A stretch of DNA of 64,000 nt from Rhodopirellula sp. SM50 (GCF_002289565.1 NZ_NTFY01000076.1:1-64000); one strand, 5' to 3'. Positions 16,616-26,313 are shown, counted from the stretch's first letter. The notes: a model not told the origin generated them from the sequence alone. Program-made: numbers and translations.

Positions 16616-17743
16616 TCAGCTTTTCTTCTTCAGCGTCATCATGTATTCCACGATGTCGATCAAGCCTTGCCGGCCGGTGATGTGGTGCAGGTTTTCCGGC
16701 ATGATGGACTTGTCGCTTTTCTTGATGGTCACGATGTCTTCGGATGGAATCTTGCGATTGATCGCATCGGCCGTTCGGATCACCACTTCATCGGCGGTCT
16801 GCGAAATTTTTAGCCCCGTGATCACTTGGCCTTCTTCGGTCAACACGCTGAAATTCTCGTAGTTGTGGCTGATGCCGGCGCTGGGCGCCAAAACGGCCGT
16901 CAACATTGCTTCGCGCGAAAGCTTGGTTCCGATCTCCGACAGATTGGGGCCGACGTCCTTGCCGTAGTTGTTGACGATGTGACAGTTGGCACAAGTCCCT
17001 GCGCCGCGAAACAGTTTCTCGCCTGCGGTGACATCCCCGGTCATCTTGGCCAGTTCGTCGATCGGGGGTAGCGGTTGAGAATCTTTTTGGGCCGGCTGCG
17101 GCAACACGTTCGCGGCGGCGTTGCGAATGCCGCCATCCTTGCTGCGCGCCAACAACGCGCCGGCAATCAGGAAGGTGTCGCCGACCAGCGTTTTCTCAGT
17201 CGCTAAATCGATCAACCGTTTTTCACCGTCTTTGGTTCGCGCCAACCCGGCGACGGCGGCGCGGCGCTGATCGTAGGGACGCTCGGCATCGGTCGCGACC
17301 TCGGACAGAAAATGATTGGCGCGTCCGTTACCGAGTAACCCGAGCGTTTCGATCACGCCGCGGGCTTGGTCGGGCGAGGCAAGCAAGTCGCGGATTTCTC
17401 GTCGTCCGGCATCGAGTTCCAACAACAACTCCGCCGATTCCACCGCCGCCGATCGATCGTCACCGACCAGCGCCACCGTCAGTTGCGATTCAATACCATC
17501 GGGTTTGAAACGTTTGACCAGTTTCATGAATTCCGGCGTGCCCTCGCTGCGCCGGATCTGCCGCATGACAGCGTCGGCCACTGCGGGATCGGAGCGGTAG
17601 TCGTAGTCATCGATCCGCTCGATCGCGCGCACGACGATGGCGTCTCGACGAGCCTGCGCGGCATTGTCGGCAGCAGGCGTGTCGGTTGGCGCGGTGATGA
17701 GGCACAGGAAGGCGATGGTCAGAATCAACGCGTGAAGTTTCAT
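16616..17743 (-). CDS. HEAT-repeat haem-binding protein (Planctomycete type)
   Basis: This is a 375-residue exported protein. The ATG at 17743 gives the signal peptide MKLHALILTIAFLCLITAP. Residues 40-230 are short helical repeats of HEAT type. From about residue 240 comes the putative haem-binding region known from Pirellula/Verrucomicrobia proteins: GEKLFRGAGTCANCHIVNNY, KDVGPNLSEIG, a mid-domain VLTEEGQVITGLKIS and a late PENLHHITGRQGLIDIVEYM. It follows the 1126-residue dehydrogenase gene after 53 bp on the same strand. It supplies exactly the haem module that protein lacks, so I infer an operon and an electron-transfer complex. Confidence 0.88.
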   Translation of the reverse strand: MKLHALILTIAFLCLITAPTDTPAADNAAQARRDAIVVRAIERIDDYDYRSDPAVADAVMRQIRRSEGTPEFMKLVKRFKPDGIESQLTVALVGDDRSAAVESAELLLELDAGRREIRDLLASPDQARGVIETLGLLGNGRANHFLSEVATDAERPYDQRRAAVAGLARTKDGEKRLIDLATEKTLVGDTFLIAGALLARSKDGGIRNAAANVLPQPAQKDSQPLPPIDELAKMTGDVTAGEKLFRGAGTCANCHIVNNYGKDVGPNLSEIGTKLSREAMLTAVLAPSAGISHNYENFSVLTEEGQVITGLKISQTADEVVIRTADAINRKIPSEDIVTIKKSDKSIMPENLHHITGRQGLIDIVEYMMTLKKKS

Positions 17744-17796
17744 CGGGGGTGGGCAGAGTGGTGGAATGAAATGGGGGATCAACGAAGCCAAGACGT

Positions 17797-20700
17797 TCAG
17801 GGAAGCAGCCGTTTCAAAGCGGCGCTTCGGATGTCCGAATCATGGAATTCGAGACTGCGAAAGTATCGATCCGTTTCACGCAACGGTCGGTTCGGATCGG
17901 CGATCAATGAGACCATGGCGTCTGCCGCTTTGGGGGCCCGGATTCTCCAGACCAGGTCTCGGCCGGCCGCCGTATCCCAGCGGCCGTCGACGGCATCCAG
18001 GTAGGCTTCGAAACAGGCTTCGGGGCGAATGTCGCTTCCGATCCCGAGGGCTTCCAGATACCAGCGGTCCTGGCCGTCATAGGCCGTTGCCAGTTTGGTC
18101 CACAGCGTCGGCATGGTGTCGCCGGTGTCGTAGCGGAGCGCGACGGCCAACTCGCGTCGCACCGCCGGCGATGGATCGTCGGCCGCGTCGGCCAGCCATT
18201 GAGACGGTTGGTCTGTCAGCTGCTTGGCCAAACGGATCGCCGTGACGCGAAGGTCTGGATTGGGATCGGCCAGCGCCTTGGCTACATAGTGCTCTCCGCG
18301 TCCGTCGATCTTACCGAGCAACCACAGCGCACGGGCTTGCAGCCGCGGATTGGAATCAGCGTAGAGTTTCAGCAACTCGGGTTCGGCATCGCGGCCCATC
18401 GCGTGCAGCGTTCTCCAGGCTCGCGAGCGGACGGCCAGGTTCGGGTTTCGCAGCGCTTCGACCGCACCGCCGGCGGTGGTGAAGTCGAACGTCGGGATGG
18501 TGTAAGCCGAGCCGGGAGGTGCCAGTCGAAACAGCCGTCCCCGGTCCGAGTCGCCTTGATTGTGTCCTCCCACGCCGGGATCGTACCAATCGGTCACGAA
18601 CAGCGAACCGTCCGGAGCGGTGCAGACATCGGCCGGTCGGAACCAGCGGTCGGTGGTTCCCGTCATCAATGGCTCGATCGTCGCGGTGTATCCGGCGCCG
18701 TCGGGTTTGGCGGGGTAAGCGCGGACGATGTTGGGGCCGGGGTCGCAGTGGATGATCTGGTCCCAAAATCGTTGCGGCAACAACCGGCCTTCGTAAAAGC
18801 AGATGCCGCTGGGCGAGCCGGCACCGGTTTGCAGCATATTGGGGACGACACCGGGATCGTTCAGGTGCCAGTGGCGGTGCATGATTTCGTCTTCTTGATT
18901 GATCCGTTCCTCGCGCCAGCCGCCGCCGGTGATTTCATCGCGATAACCGTAGTTGCCGTGTTCCATCACAAAGTTGATTCGCGTGCCGCGGTTGCCGTCA
19001 TCGTCGTTGTCACTTTGCCAGAGTGTGCCGAACGAATCGACGGTGGTTTCCCAATTGTTGCGAAAGTTGTGCGCCAGGACTTCGAAATTGGAACCGTCCA
19101 GATCGCATCGAAACGGCATGCCGCCGTACAGCGGTGCTCCGTTGTCGATGACGGGGCGGCCGTGAATGTCGATGACCGTTTCGCCATTGGAGTCTTTGAC
19201 TTGCTCGCCGGTGTTGCCGAAGTTCCAGTAGAGTTTTCCGTCGGGGCCGAACAGGAACGAATGGCCGGAGTGGTCGTGTTGGGGGTTGCCGACTCCGGTG
19301 AACATCGCGGTCTTGCTGTCCGGCACGTCATCGCCATCGGTATCGACGAAACGCCAGACGTTGGGCGAGGCGGTGACGATGACGTCGGTGCCGGTCGCGT
19401 TTTCGAGTACGCAGATGCCCATCGCCGAATCGATGTCGCGGCCTTGGTAAAACGTTTTTGCATCGTCCATGACTCCATCGCCGTCGGTGTCCTCCAGGAT
19501 CATGATCCGATCACCTTCGGGGCGTGCGCCTTGATTGCGTCGATAATTCATCACGTCGCAGACCCAAACGCGTCCGCGCGAATCGATATCCAGGTTGGTC
19601 AGGCTGCGGAGCAGCGGCTCACTGGCCGCCAGGGTGGCTTCCAGACCTGCGGCGATCGTGATCCCTTTGATCGCGTTGGCTGGGTCGCGCTGGTCGCCGT
19701 CGCTGGAGTTGTCCGGGGCGCTGCCCAGGGACGCCGGTGCGGCGCCGGCGTACACGGCCAATCGGACGCTCGTGCTGGTGCCGCCGTTTTGACGCGTTCC
19801 CCCGGTGTCCAGGGCGCCGGTCACCGTCAGTCGCGTGTAGCCCTCTGGGACCTTGAATTGGATGACGCTGTTGGCGTGGGTCCCGATGGCGTGTTTTCCG
19901 ATCACCTGGCCGTCGACCGACCAGGGGGCTCCGCTGCAGTTGAGATCCTTGCGAACGCTGCCCCAACCTGTCGTCGCGGAGTGCCATCCCAAGTCGACCA
20001 GTGACAGCGATCCGGCAGGACCGTGCAGGGTCGGGGCCACCCAGTCGACCCAATCGCATGCGAATCCATCACCGCCGTCATCGACGATGAGAAACAAGTC
20101 CGACACGCCAGCGATCGACGTATCGATTTCGACGCGGTGGCGTTTCGTTTGGCTGGTCAGCGTGCCGGAAAGGAAGATCGGTTTGGCGGAGTCAGTCGAC
20201 TTTTTTTTTTGCGCCGTCAATTGAAACCGCTTGGCGGTTTCTTCTTCATCAAAATCATCGGGTCGCTCGTAATCTTGGTCTTCCAACAGACGTTTGATTC
20301 CGATCGGTTCTTTGCCCAACGAGGAGCCCTCCGGACCAATGGTTTCACCCGCGGTCCAGAGGATCGCGTTGGTCACCAAACGTCGCACGTCGTCGTTGCC
20401 CCAGTTCCAATGGTAGTGTCCGCCGGTGAAGCCAAAGGAACGGCCGCCGTCGGGTCGATCGTAAGCCCAGGCGACCGTTTGGGGTTCGCCCGCGGCAACA
20501 CTCTTGCGAACATGGGGATTTCCATGGTGCGGCCCGTCGGGACGTTTCATGGTGTGATCGGGGGCGACCGCGGCCAGGATCGGCGTCACTTTCCCGAGTT
20601 CTGTAAACCGCAGGTGGAAGTACCACTCGTCGTCCGTTGCGAACGGCTCGACGCCGCGTGTGATCGGATGGTCGGGCAGCGACTTGAATTCCGCCACCCA

Positions 20701-21177
20701 ATGCGGATTGACGCTGTAGTTGATTTCGAAGTGGCCGCCGAGAAGCTCTTCCCAGTCTTTGCCGGGTTCACCCGGAACCATCTCGACCGCGTAGTGCAAG
20801 CACACCAACCCCGTTCCTTCGCCGAGACGTTGACGCAGCTGGTCTCGATGGTCCATCGCGACGTGCCGTCTGCCGCCGTCGCAGTAAATGACGATGGTGT
20901 CGGCGGCGGCGACTTGTTCATCCGAAGGCCAGCCGCGAACGAGCGTGACCCGAGCGGTGTCGCTGCTCTGTTGGATCGCGTCTTGCAGAATGCGCAGCCC
21001 CGCAAAGTGTTCATGGGCGCCGAATCGGTGCGACGGCGGGCCGGCGACCATCAGGATCTGTTTGGTCTCCGCGTCCGCGTCCGCGGCAACCGAGGACGTC
21101 GTCATCACGCCAAGGGAGAGGCAGAGCGACAGTGGAGCCAGAAGGAGCAACAGCCAAGACCGATGTCGACACATCAT
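17797..21177 (-). CDS. Secreted ThuA-NPCBM-PVC dehydrogenase-HEAT protein without a haem domain
   Basis: This is a 1126-residue protein. GAGG at 21187-21190, nine bases upstream, favours the ATG at 21177; the signal peptide is RHRSWLLLLLAPLSLCLSLG. Residues 40-290 form a ThuA-like domain (GPPSHRFGAHEHFAGLRIL, FGFTGGHYHWNWG). Residues 350-490 form an NPCBM-like lectin domain (VDLGWHSATTGWGSVRKDLN, IGTHANSVIQF). Residues 510-900 form the PVC-type membrane-bound dehydrogenase propeller (GRVWVCDVMNYR, DTDGDGVMDDAK). The last 200 residues are HEAT repeats. It ends at KRLLP with no CxxCH, whereas the usual architecture continues into a haem domain. That domain is encoded by the next gene. Confidence 0.88.
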   Translation of the reverse strand: MMCRHRSWLLLLLAPLSLCLSLGVMTTSSVAADADAETKQILMVAGPPSHRFGAHEHFAGLRILQDAIQQSSDTARVTLVRGWPSDEQVAAADTIVIYCDGGRRHVAMDHRDQLRQRLGEGTGLVCLHYAVEMVPGEPGKDWEELLGGHFEINYSVNPHWVAEFKSLPDHPITRGVEPFATDDEWYFHLRFTELGKVTPILAAVAPDHTMKRPDGPHHGNPHVRKSVAAGEPQTVAWAYDRPDGGRSFGFTGGHYHWNWGNDDVRRLVTNAILWTAGETIGPEGSSLGKEPIGIKRLLEDQDYERPDDFDEEETAKRFQLTAQKKKSTDSAKPIFLSGTLTSQTKRHRVEIDTSIAGVSDLFLIVDDGGDGFACDWVDWVAPTLHGPAGSLSLVDLGWHSATTGWGSVRKDLNCSGAPWSVDGQVIGKHAIGTHANSVIQFKVPEGYTRLTVTGALDTGGTRQNGGTSTSVRLAVYAGAAPASLGSAPDNSSDGDQRDPANAIKGITIAAGLEATLAASEPLLRSLTNLDIDSRGRVWVCDVMNYRRNQGARPEGDRIMILEDTDGDGVMDDAKTFYQGRDIDSAMGICVLENATGTDVIVTASPNVWRFVDTDGDDVPDSKTAMFTGVGNPQHDHSGHSFLFGPDGKLYWNFGNTGEQVKDSNGETVIDIHGRPVIDNGAPLYGGMPFRCDLDGSNFEVLAHNFRNNWETTVDSFGTLWQSDNDDDGNRGTRINFVMEHGNYGYRDEITGGGWREERINQEDEIMHRHWHLNDPGVVPNMLQTGAGSPSGICFYEGRLLPQRFWDQIIHCDPGPNIVRAYPAKPDGAGYTATIEPLMTGTTDRWFRPADVCTAPDGSLFVTDWYDPGVGGHNQGDSDRGRLFRLAPPGSAYTIPTFDFTTAGGAVEALRNPNLAVRSRAWRTLHAMGRDAEPELLKLYADSNPRLQARALWLLGKIDGRGEHYVAKALADPNPDLRVTAIRLAKQLTDQPSQWLADAADDPSPAVRRELAVALRYDTGDTMPTLWTKLATAYDGQDRWYLEALGIGSDIRPEACFEAYLDAVDGRWDTAAGRDLVWRIRAPKAADAMVSLIADPNRPLRETDRYFRSLEFHDSDIRSAALKRLLP

Positions 21178-21400
21178 TTCGAAAAGCCTCACGAGGCGGG
21201 CGGGGCGGGAAGCGGGCGGAGCGTAGCGATCCGACGGCACCGCATTAACGGCGCCGCAACCGCCCTAGTCTAGCAACAACCGTCGGAGCGGGGGAGCCAG
21301 TACTCAGTACCCAGTACCCCCAACCTGAAACCGATCCCCCCACACCCGCATTTCCTGCGTTGTGGTTGACTTTGGGGGCGTGATGGGTTCGAACTAATGC

Positions 21401-24379
21401 ATGGAAATCGATCGACAACGCATTCAAGACGACTTGCGGGGCATCGTGCGCGGCGACGTGATGTGCGATGCCGTGTCGACGACATTGTATGCCACCGATG
21501 CGAGCATCTATGAAATCCAGCCGGTCGGTGTGGTGCGACCGCGTTCGGCCGCCGATGTGGTCGCGTTGGTGCAGTACGCCAGCGAGCAGGACTTGCCGAT
21601 CCACCCGCGCGGCAGCGGCAGTGGCGTGGCGGGGGAGTCGGTCGGCCCAGGATTGGTGGTCGATTTTTCACGCTACATGCGTCGGATGCAGTTCGATCCG
21701 CTCAAGTCGCTCGCGACGGTACAAGCCGGGCTGCCGATCGCGGAGCTCAATCGCAATTTAAAACCGCTGGGCCGCTGGTACGGACCCGACCCGGCGACCC
21801 GCAGCATCACGACGATGGGCAGCGTGCTGGCGATCAACGCATCGGGCAGCCACTACCTGCGCAGCGGTTCGGCCCGCGACAACATCGAATCGCTGCGTTT
21901 CGTCACCGTGGACGGCGAATTGCTGGACGTCTCGAAGCATCATCCCAACGATCCGGGAGCGGTAGGCCGACTGGCCCGTGGGTTGCTGGAGATTCAGACG
22001 CAATATCAAGACAGTTTGGAAAAATTAAAAGACGCACCACCGGCCCGTGGCGGCTATCGGTTTGACGGCCTGGTCGACGACCTGGGACGCGTCGATTTGG
22101 CGAAGTTTCTGGTGGGGACACAAGGAACGCTGGGGCTGATCGTGGACGCCACGGTTGCGACGGAGCCGATTCCGAAGCACCGTGGGGTCGTGATGCTGTT
22201 CTTCCATCGCTTGGAATCGGCGGCGCGGTGCGCCGTCCGCTCGCTGGGTTATGGACCCGTCGCATGCGACCTGATGGGGCGGCGGTTGCTGGGGATCGCG
22301 CGGGAAACCGAGCGGCAATTTGAAGAGGTTTTGCCGCAGGAGGCCGAAGCGATGTTGTTGCTGGAGCTTCAGGGAGACTCGCTGGCCGAATTGACCGACC
22401 GCATCGAGATTCTGCGCGATGATTTGTCGCGTGGACCGGACGCCGCATTCGTCGCCAATTCGGCGACCGACCAGGCCACGCGAGACCAGTTCTGGGCGTT
22501 GTGCCGTCGCGTCACGCCGCGGCTGAGTCGGTTGAAGGGCCCGGGAATGCCGATCCCGTTCACCGAGGACATCGCGGTGCCGGCAGAGAAGTTGCCGGAA
22601 GCTTTGGCGGCGATTCAAAAGACGTTGCGAGACAACGAATGCACGGCCACGGTGTTTGCCCATGCCGGCCACGGTCATCTGCATGTGCGGCCGTTTGTCG
22701 ATTTGTCATCCGCCGCGGAACGCAAGAAAATTCGTCGGGTCGCCGAGCAGGTGGCCGAAGTCGTTTGGCAATTTAACGGGCACGTCAGTGTCGAGCATGC
22801 CGCCGGGCTCAGCCGCAGCGCGTTGTTGCCCAAACAGTTCGGTGAGTTCTGGCCGGCGATGGGACAGGTCAAGCGGCTGTTCGACCCACATCATCGGTTG
22901 AACCCGGGCAAGCTGTTCGGGGCCGTCCTGCAACAGCCCAACGAAAACATTCGTCCGATCGGTGAGACGATCGAAGTCACCTCGGAAACGCGAACGCTGA
23001 TCAAGGCCGCCGACCGGATCGTGCAGGCGGCGCGGATTCAAAACACCGCCGTTGCCGAATTGCCGGTCCTGCAGCAGTGGTCGCCCGGCCAGATGATCGA
23101 CGTGGTGGCCGAGTCGTGTAACGGGTGCGCCCGCTGCAGGACGACGGCGAATTCCGAGCGGCAATGCCCGGTGTTTCGCACCACGCGGAGCGAAGAGGCG
23201 TCGCCGCGAGCGAAGGCAAATTTGTTACGCGGCGTGTTGAGCGGCAAGATCGATGTCGAAGCGCTCACCGGCGATCGCGCCAAAGCGGTCGCGGACCTGT
23301 GTTTCAATTGCCATCAGTGCCGATTGGAATGTCCTGCCAGCGTGGACATCCCCAAAATCGTCGGTGAATTGAAGGCCCAGTATGTGGCGACCAATGGGCA
23401 ACCGCTGTCGGATCGATTGATCTGCCGGCTCGATATCATCGCCGCGATCGGCTCTCGGTTTCCTTGGTTTTCCAATCTGTTGATCCGCAACGGTCTCTCC
23501 CGGTGGCTGGCCGACAAGTTGTTCGGTTTGTCGGCCTCACGCGAATTGCCGCCGATCGCATCGGGCAGTTTCATGCGGTATTCCGCACGCCGCCGCTGGA
23601 CCAAACAGCCGGCCGGCGAAGGCGCCAAGGTGCTTTATTTCGTCGACCACTACGCGAACTATCACGATCCCGACCTCGGTCGCGCGTTGGCCGAGATCCT
23701 GCAACAAAACGGGATCGCGATTTACGTCCCCACGTCACAGTCCGGCAGCGGCATGGCGCGGATCACGGCGGGGGATTTGAAAGGCGCACGCCGTATCGCG
23801 CGCCGGAATGTGCGGATGTTGGCCGAGGCGGTTCGATCGGGCTACCAAATCGTTGCCACCGAACCGGCGGCGGTGCTCTGTTTGAAACACGAGTACCCCA
23901 ACCTGCTCGACGACGAAGATGCCCATCTGGTCGCCAAGAACGCTTTCGAAGCGTGCGAGTTTCTGCGTGGCCTGCACGCAGAAGGAAAACTTGATCGCGA
24001 GTTTCAAACCATCGACTTGGAATTCGCCTACCACCGGCCCTGCCACTTGCGTGTCTTGGATCCGGACATCGCGTCGATCGAATTGTTGAAATTGATTCCC
24101 GGCTTGAGTGTTCAGCATGTCGAAGCCGGATGTAGCGGGATGGCCGGAACCTGGGGATTGCAGCGAAAGAACTATCGCAATAGTCTGCGAATCGGTTGGC
24201 CGATGATTTCGGCGTTGCGGCACAGCGGGGCGCAACTTGCGTGTACCGAATGTAGCGCCTGTAAAATGCAAATCCAACACGGGACCGACCTCCAGACCCT
24301 TCACCCACTCAAGCTGCTCGCGTATGCCTATGGCCGATTGCCGAAGGTCGGCGAGGAGCTCGGATTGCCACCCGGATGA
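21401..24379 (+). CDS. FAD-linked oxidase fused to 4Fe-4S/CCG domain (GlcD-GlcF or D-lactate dehydrogenase type)
   Basis: This is a 992-residue cytoplasmic oxidoreductase. Residues 40-220 are a PCMH-type FAD domain (LPIHPRGSGSGVAGESVGPG, MGSVLAINASGSHYLRSG). Residues 230-530 are the FAD oxidase C domain (VFAHAGHGHLHVRPFVD). Near 573 comes CNGCARCRTTANSERQCPVF and near 634 CFNCHQCRLECPASVD, two 4Fe-4S clusters. CCG motifs follow: YHRPCHLRVLD, EAGCSGMAGTWG and CTECSACKMQ. Such fusions oxidise D-lactate, glycolate or a similar 2-hydroxy acid and pass electrons to quinone. The stop overlaps the moaD start by 4 bp, linking it to the Moco genes. Confidence 0.9.
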   Translation: MEIDRQRIQDDLRGIVRGDVMCDAVSTTLYATDASIYEIQPVGVVRPRSAADVVALVQYASEQDLPIHPRGSGSGVAGESVGPGLVVDFSRYMRRMQFDPLKSLATVQAGLPIAELNRNLKPLGRWYGPDPATRSITTMGSVLAINASGSHYLRSGSARDNIESLRFVTVDGELLDVSKHHPNDPGAVGRLARGLLEIQTQYQDSLEKLKDAPPARGGYRFDGLVDDLGRVDLAKFLVGTQGTLGLIVDATVATEPIPKHRGVVMLFFHRLESAARCAVRSLGYGPVACDLMGRRLLGIARETERQFEEVLPQEAEAMLLLELQGDSLAELTDRIEILRDDLSRGPDAAFVANSATDQATRDQFWALCRRVTPRLSRLKGPGMPIPFTEDIAVPAEKLPEALAAIQKTLRDNECTATVFAHAGHGHLHVRPFVDLSSAAERKKIRRVAEQVAEVVWQFNGHVSVEHAAGLSRSALLPKQFGEFWPAMGQVKRLFDPHHRLNPGKLFGAVLQQPNENIRPIGETIEVTSETRTLIKAADRIVQAARIQNTAVAELPVLQQWSPGQMIDVVAESCNGCARCRTTANSERQCPVFRTTRSEEASPRAKANLLRGVLSGKIDVEALTGDRAKAVADLCFNCHQCRLECPASVDIPKIVGELKAQYVATNGQPLSDRLICRLDIIAAIGSRFPWFSNLLIRNGLSRWLADKLFGLSASRELPPIASGSFMRYSARRRWTKQPAGEGAKVLYFVDHYANYHDPDLGRALAEILQQNGIAIYVPTSQSGSGMARITAGDLKGARRIARRNVRMLAEAVRSGYQIVATEPAAVLCLKHEYPNLLDDEDAHLVAKNAFEACEFLRGLHAEGKLDREFQTIDLEFAYHRPCHLRVLDPDIASIELLKLIPGLSVQHVEAGCSGMAGTWGLQRKNYRNSLRIGWPMISALRHSGAQLACTECSACKMQIQHGTDLQTLHPLKLLAYAYGRLPKVGEELGLPPG

Positions 24380-24636
24380 CTTCCACAGCCCCGTTGCGTA
24401 TTCTGCTGTTTGCCGGTGTCCGTGATGCCGCCGGTTGCGACGTCGCGAACGTCGCGGTCGATCACCCCGTCACCGCGGCGAAAGTCATCGAGACCGTGGC
24501 GACCCAGATCCCCGCGGCGGCCCCGTTGATCGGCGTCAGCCGGTTGGCCGTTGATGGCCAGTACGTCGCGGCGGATCACGTGATCGATCGCACCGACGTG
24601 GAACTCGCGTTGATCCCGCCGGTCAGCGGCGGTTAG
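24376..24636 (+). CDS. moaD: Molybdopterin synthase sulfur carrier MoaD
   Basis: This is an 86-residue beta-grasp protein ending in the Gly-Gly tail (LALIPPVSGG) that is thiocarboxylated and donates sulfur for molybdopterin. Other family features are LRILLFAGVRDAAGCD at the start and LAVDGQYVAADHVI, the segment before the last strand. Length is normal for MoaD. It overlaps the upstream oxidoreductase stop (ATGA) and lies 70 bp before moaE. A ThiS-type role is less likely because of the MoaE neighbour. Confidence 0.92.
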   Translation: MTSTAPLRILLFAGVRDAAGCDVANVAVDHPVTAAKVIETVATQIPAAAPLIGVSRLAVDGQYVAADHVIDRTDVELALIPPVSGG

Positions 24637-24706
24637 CCGAGACGGTCCGCGACGTTGTCACGCGGACGGTGGTTTGCGCCGGCTTTCATTTCCCGGAAAC
24701 GTGTTG

Positions 24707-25135
24707 ATGATTTTCATTCGCCTTGTTCAGACAGCGATCGAACTTTCCGATTGGTCGTCCAAAATTGATGATCCGGATACCGGGGCACATGCCTGGTTCG
24801 CCGGAGTGACACGCCGAAAGACAACGACGGCTTCGGGGGCCGTGCGGATCACCAAAACGCTTCATTACCAGGCCCATGAATCGATGGCCGAAGCGCAACT
24901 GCGGCAACTCGCCGAACAAGCAAAACAAAGGCATTCCCTCGCCGCCGTGGTGATCGTGCATCGGTTGGGTGAAGTTCCGATCGGCCAGGCGAGTGTCTTG
25001 GTCGGATGCAGCAGCGCCCATCGCAGCGACGCCTTCGCCGCTCTGCCGTGGATGATGGACCGATTGAAAGCCGACGTGCCGATTTGGAAACGAGAAACCT
25101 ACCTGGACGAATCGACCGAGTGGATTCATCCATGA
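24707..25135 (+). CDS. moaE: Molybdopterin synthase catalytic subunit MoaE
   Basis: This is a 142-residue subunit that, with MoaD, inserts two sulfurs into precursor Z. I chose the ATG at 24707 (MIFIRLVQTAIEL). Typical motifs are GAHAWFAGVTRR, LHYQAHESMAEAQL, IVHRLGEVPIGQASVLVGCS and the catalytic lysine region DVPIWKRETY. Its first 40 residues keep the family order. The stop overlaps the ATG of the cysteine desulfurase by 4 bp. Confidence 0.93.
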   Translation: MIFIRLVQTAIELSDWSSKIDDPDTGAHAWFAGVTRRKTTTASGAVRITKTLHYQAHESMAEAQLRQLAEQAKQRHSLAAVVIVHRLGEVPIGQASVLVGCSSAHRSDAFAALPWMMDRLKADVPIWKRETYLDESTEWIHP

Positions 25136-26313
25136 ATCGTCGCATCTACCTGGACCACGCCGCGACGTGTTTTCCCAAGCCTGCGGTCGTGCTCGATGCG
25201 ATGCACGCGTTCTCGGTGCGTGATGAAGCCGCCGCCGGTCGGGGAGCATACCGGGCCTCGCGAAACGCCGGCGAGATCATCGCTCGGTTGCGGCGCGAAC
25301 TCGCGGCATGGATCGGCGCCGCCAGCGACCAAGAAATCTCGCTTCACACCGGTGGCACGGCAGCCTTGAACGCCGCGCTGTTGGGGATGCTGCGACCCGG
25401 CGATCACGTCGTGACCACCGCGGCCGAGCACAACAGCGTGCTCCGTCCCCTGCAGCACTTGGTCGCGAACCAAACCATCACCTGGACCGTCGTGCCGGTC
25501 AACGCGCACGGTCAAGTCCATGCAGCGGAGGTCATCGCGGCCATCACGCCGCAGACACGGATGGTGTCGATCGTTCATGCCGCCAATGTCAACGGAGCGC
25601 TGCAGCCGGTCGAAGAAATCGGGCGCCGGCTGAACCGTCAGTTCGCCGGTGCTGACAAGCCGCTGTTGATGAGCGACGCGGCGCAAACGTTTGGTCATTT
25701 ACCGCTGAGCGTCTCCCAAGCTCACCTCGATGTGCTGGCCGCTCCGGGACACAAGGGCGGCGCCGGACCGTTGGGAACCGGGTTCTTGTATGTCCGTCGC
25801 GAGGTCCAGGATCGGATACGTCCGACGGTGTTCGGTGGGACCGGGACGCGTTCGGAATCGCTGGAGATGCCGCACGACTACCCGGCCAGTTTCGAGGCGG
25901 GCAACATGAATGTTCCGGCCTATGCCGGATGGTTGGCCGGGCTGCGCAGCCGTTGTGATGGCTCCTCACCGCCACAGGCACTCGAGCGTTCGCGGACTCT
26001 GATGGCGGAGCTGTCGTCCGAACTCTATCGGGGACTGGAATCGATCCCCGGCGTTCGCATCATTGGTCGTCCCCACGCACCTGTGTTGCCGGTGGCCAGC
26101 ATCGCGATCGATGGTTTGCCGGCCGCCGACGTCGCGATGATTCTAGACAGTGAATTCGGAATCGAAGTCCGGTCGGGGTTGCACTGCGCGGCGTTGATTC
26201 ACGAGGCGATCGATTCGCCGCCCGATGGAACCGTGCGGATCAGTTGCGGTGAATCGACGACGACGGAGGAGTTGGGATGTTTGTTCAGCGCGTTGGCGGA
26301 ACTGTGTAGGTGA
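25132..26313 (+). CDS. Class V aminotransferase, cysteine desulfurase-like
   Basis: This is a 393-residue PLP enzyme. It opens with YLDHAATCFPKPAVVLDAM and GRGAYRASRNA, a pattern closer to the TIGR01977-type cysteine desulfurase family than to IscS. The PLP lysine is in LAAPGHKGGAG, the cofactor Asp in MSDAAQTFGH, and the persulfide cysteine in VRSGLHCAALIHE. It should take sulfur from cysteine. Because it is translationally coupled to moaE and follows moaD, I infer that it feeds the MoaD thiocarboxylate. No MoeB-like adenylating enzyme is seen in the window. Confidence 0.88.
   Translation: MNRRIYLDHAATCFPKPAVVLDAMHAFSVRDEAAAGRGAYRASRNAGEIIARLRRELAAWIGAASDQEISLHTGGTAALNAALLGMLRPGDHVVTTAAEHNSVLRPLQHLVANQTITWTVVPVNAHGQVHAAEVIAAITPQTRMVSIVHAANVNGALQPVEEIGRRLNRQFAGADKPLLMSDAAQTFGHLPLSVSQAHLDVLAAPGHKGGAGPLGTGFLYVRREVQDRIRPTVFGGTGTRSESLEMPHDYPASFEAGNMNVPAYAGWLAGLRSRCDGSSPPQALERSRTLMAELSSELYRGLESIPGVRIIGRPHAPVLPVASIAIDGLPAADVAMILDSEFGIEVRSGLHCAALIHEAIDSPPDGTVRISCGESTTTEELGCLFSALAELCR

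Noticed and set aside
17744-17796. Possible frameshift splitting one dehydrogenase-haem gene into two
   Set aside because: The downstream gene has its own ATG and a proper signal peptide, and the upstream protein ends cleanly after HEAT repeats. Two genes explain it better, though read-level checking would settle it.
18199-20004. Long open plus-strand frame of 601 codons
   Set aside because: It lies wholly antisense to the ThuA-NPCBM-dehydrogenase gene, and its protein is rich in Arg, Gly, Val and Asp with no domain. It is a GC-driven shadow.
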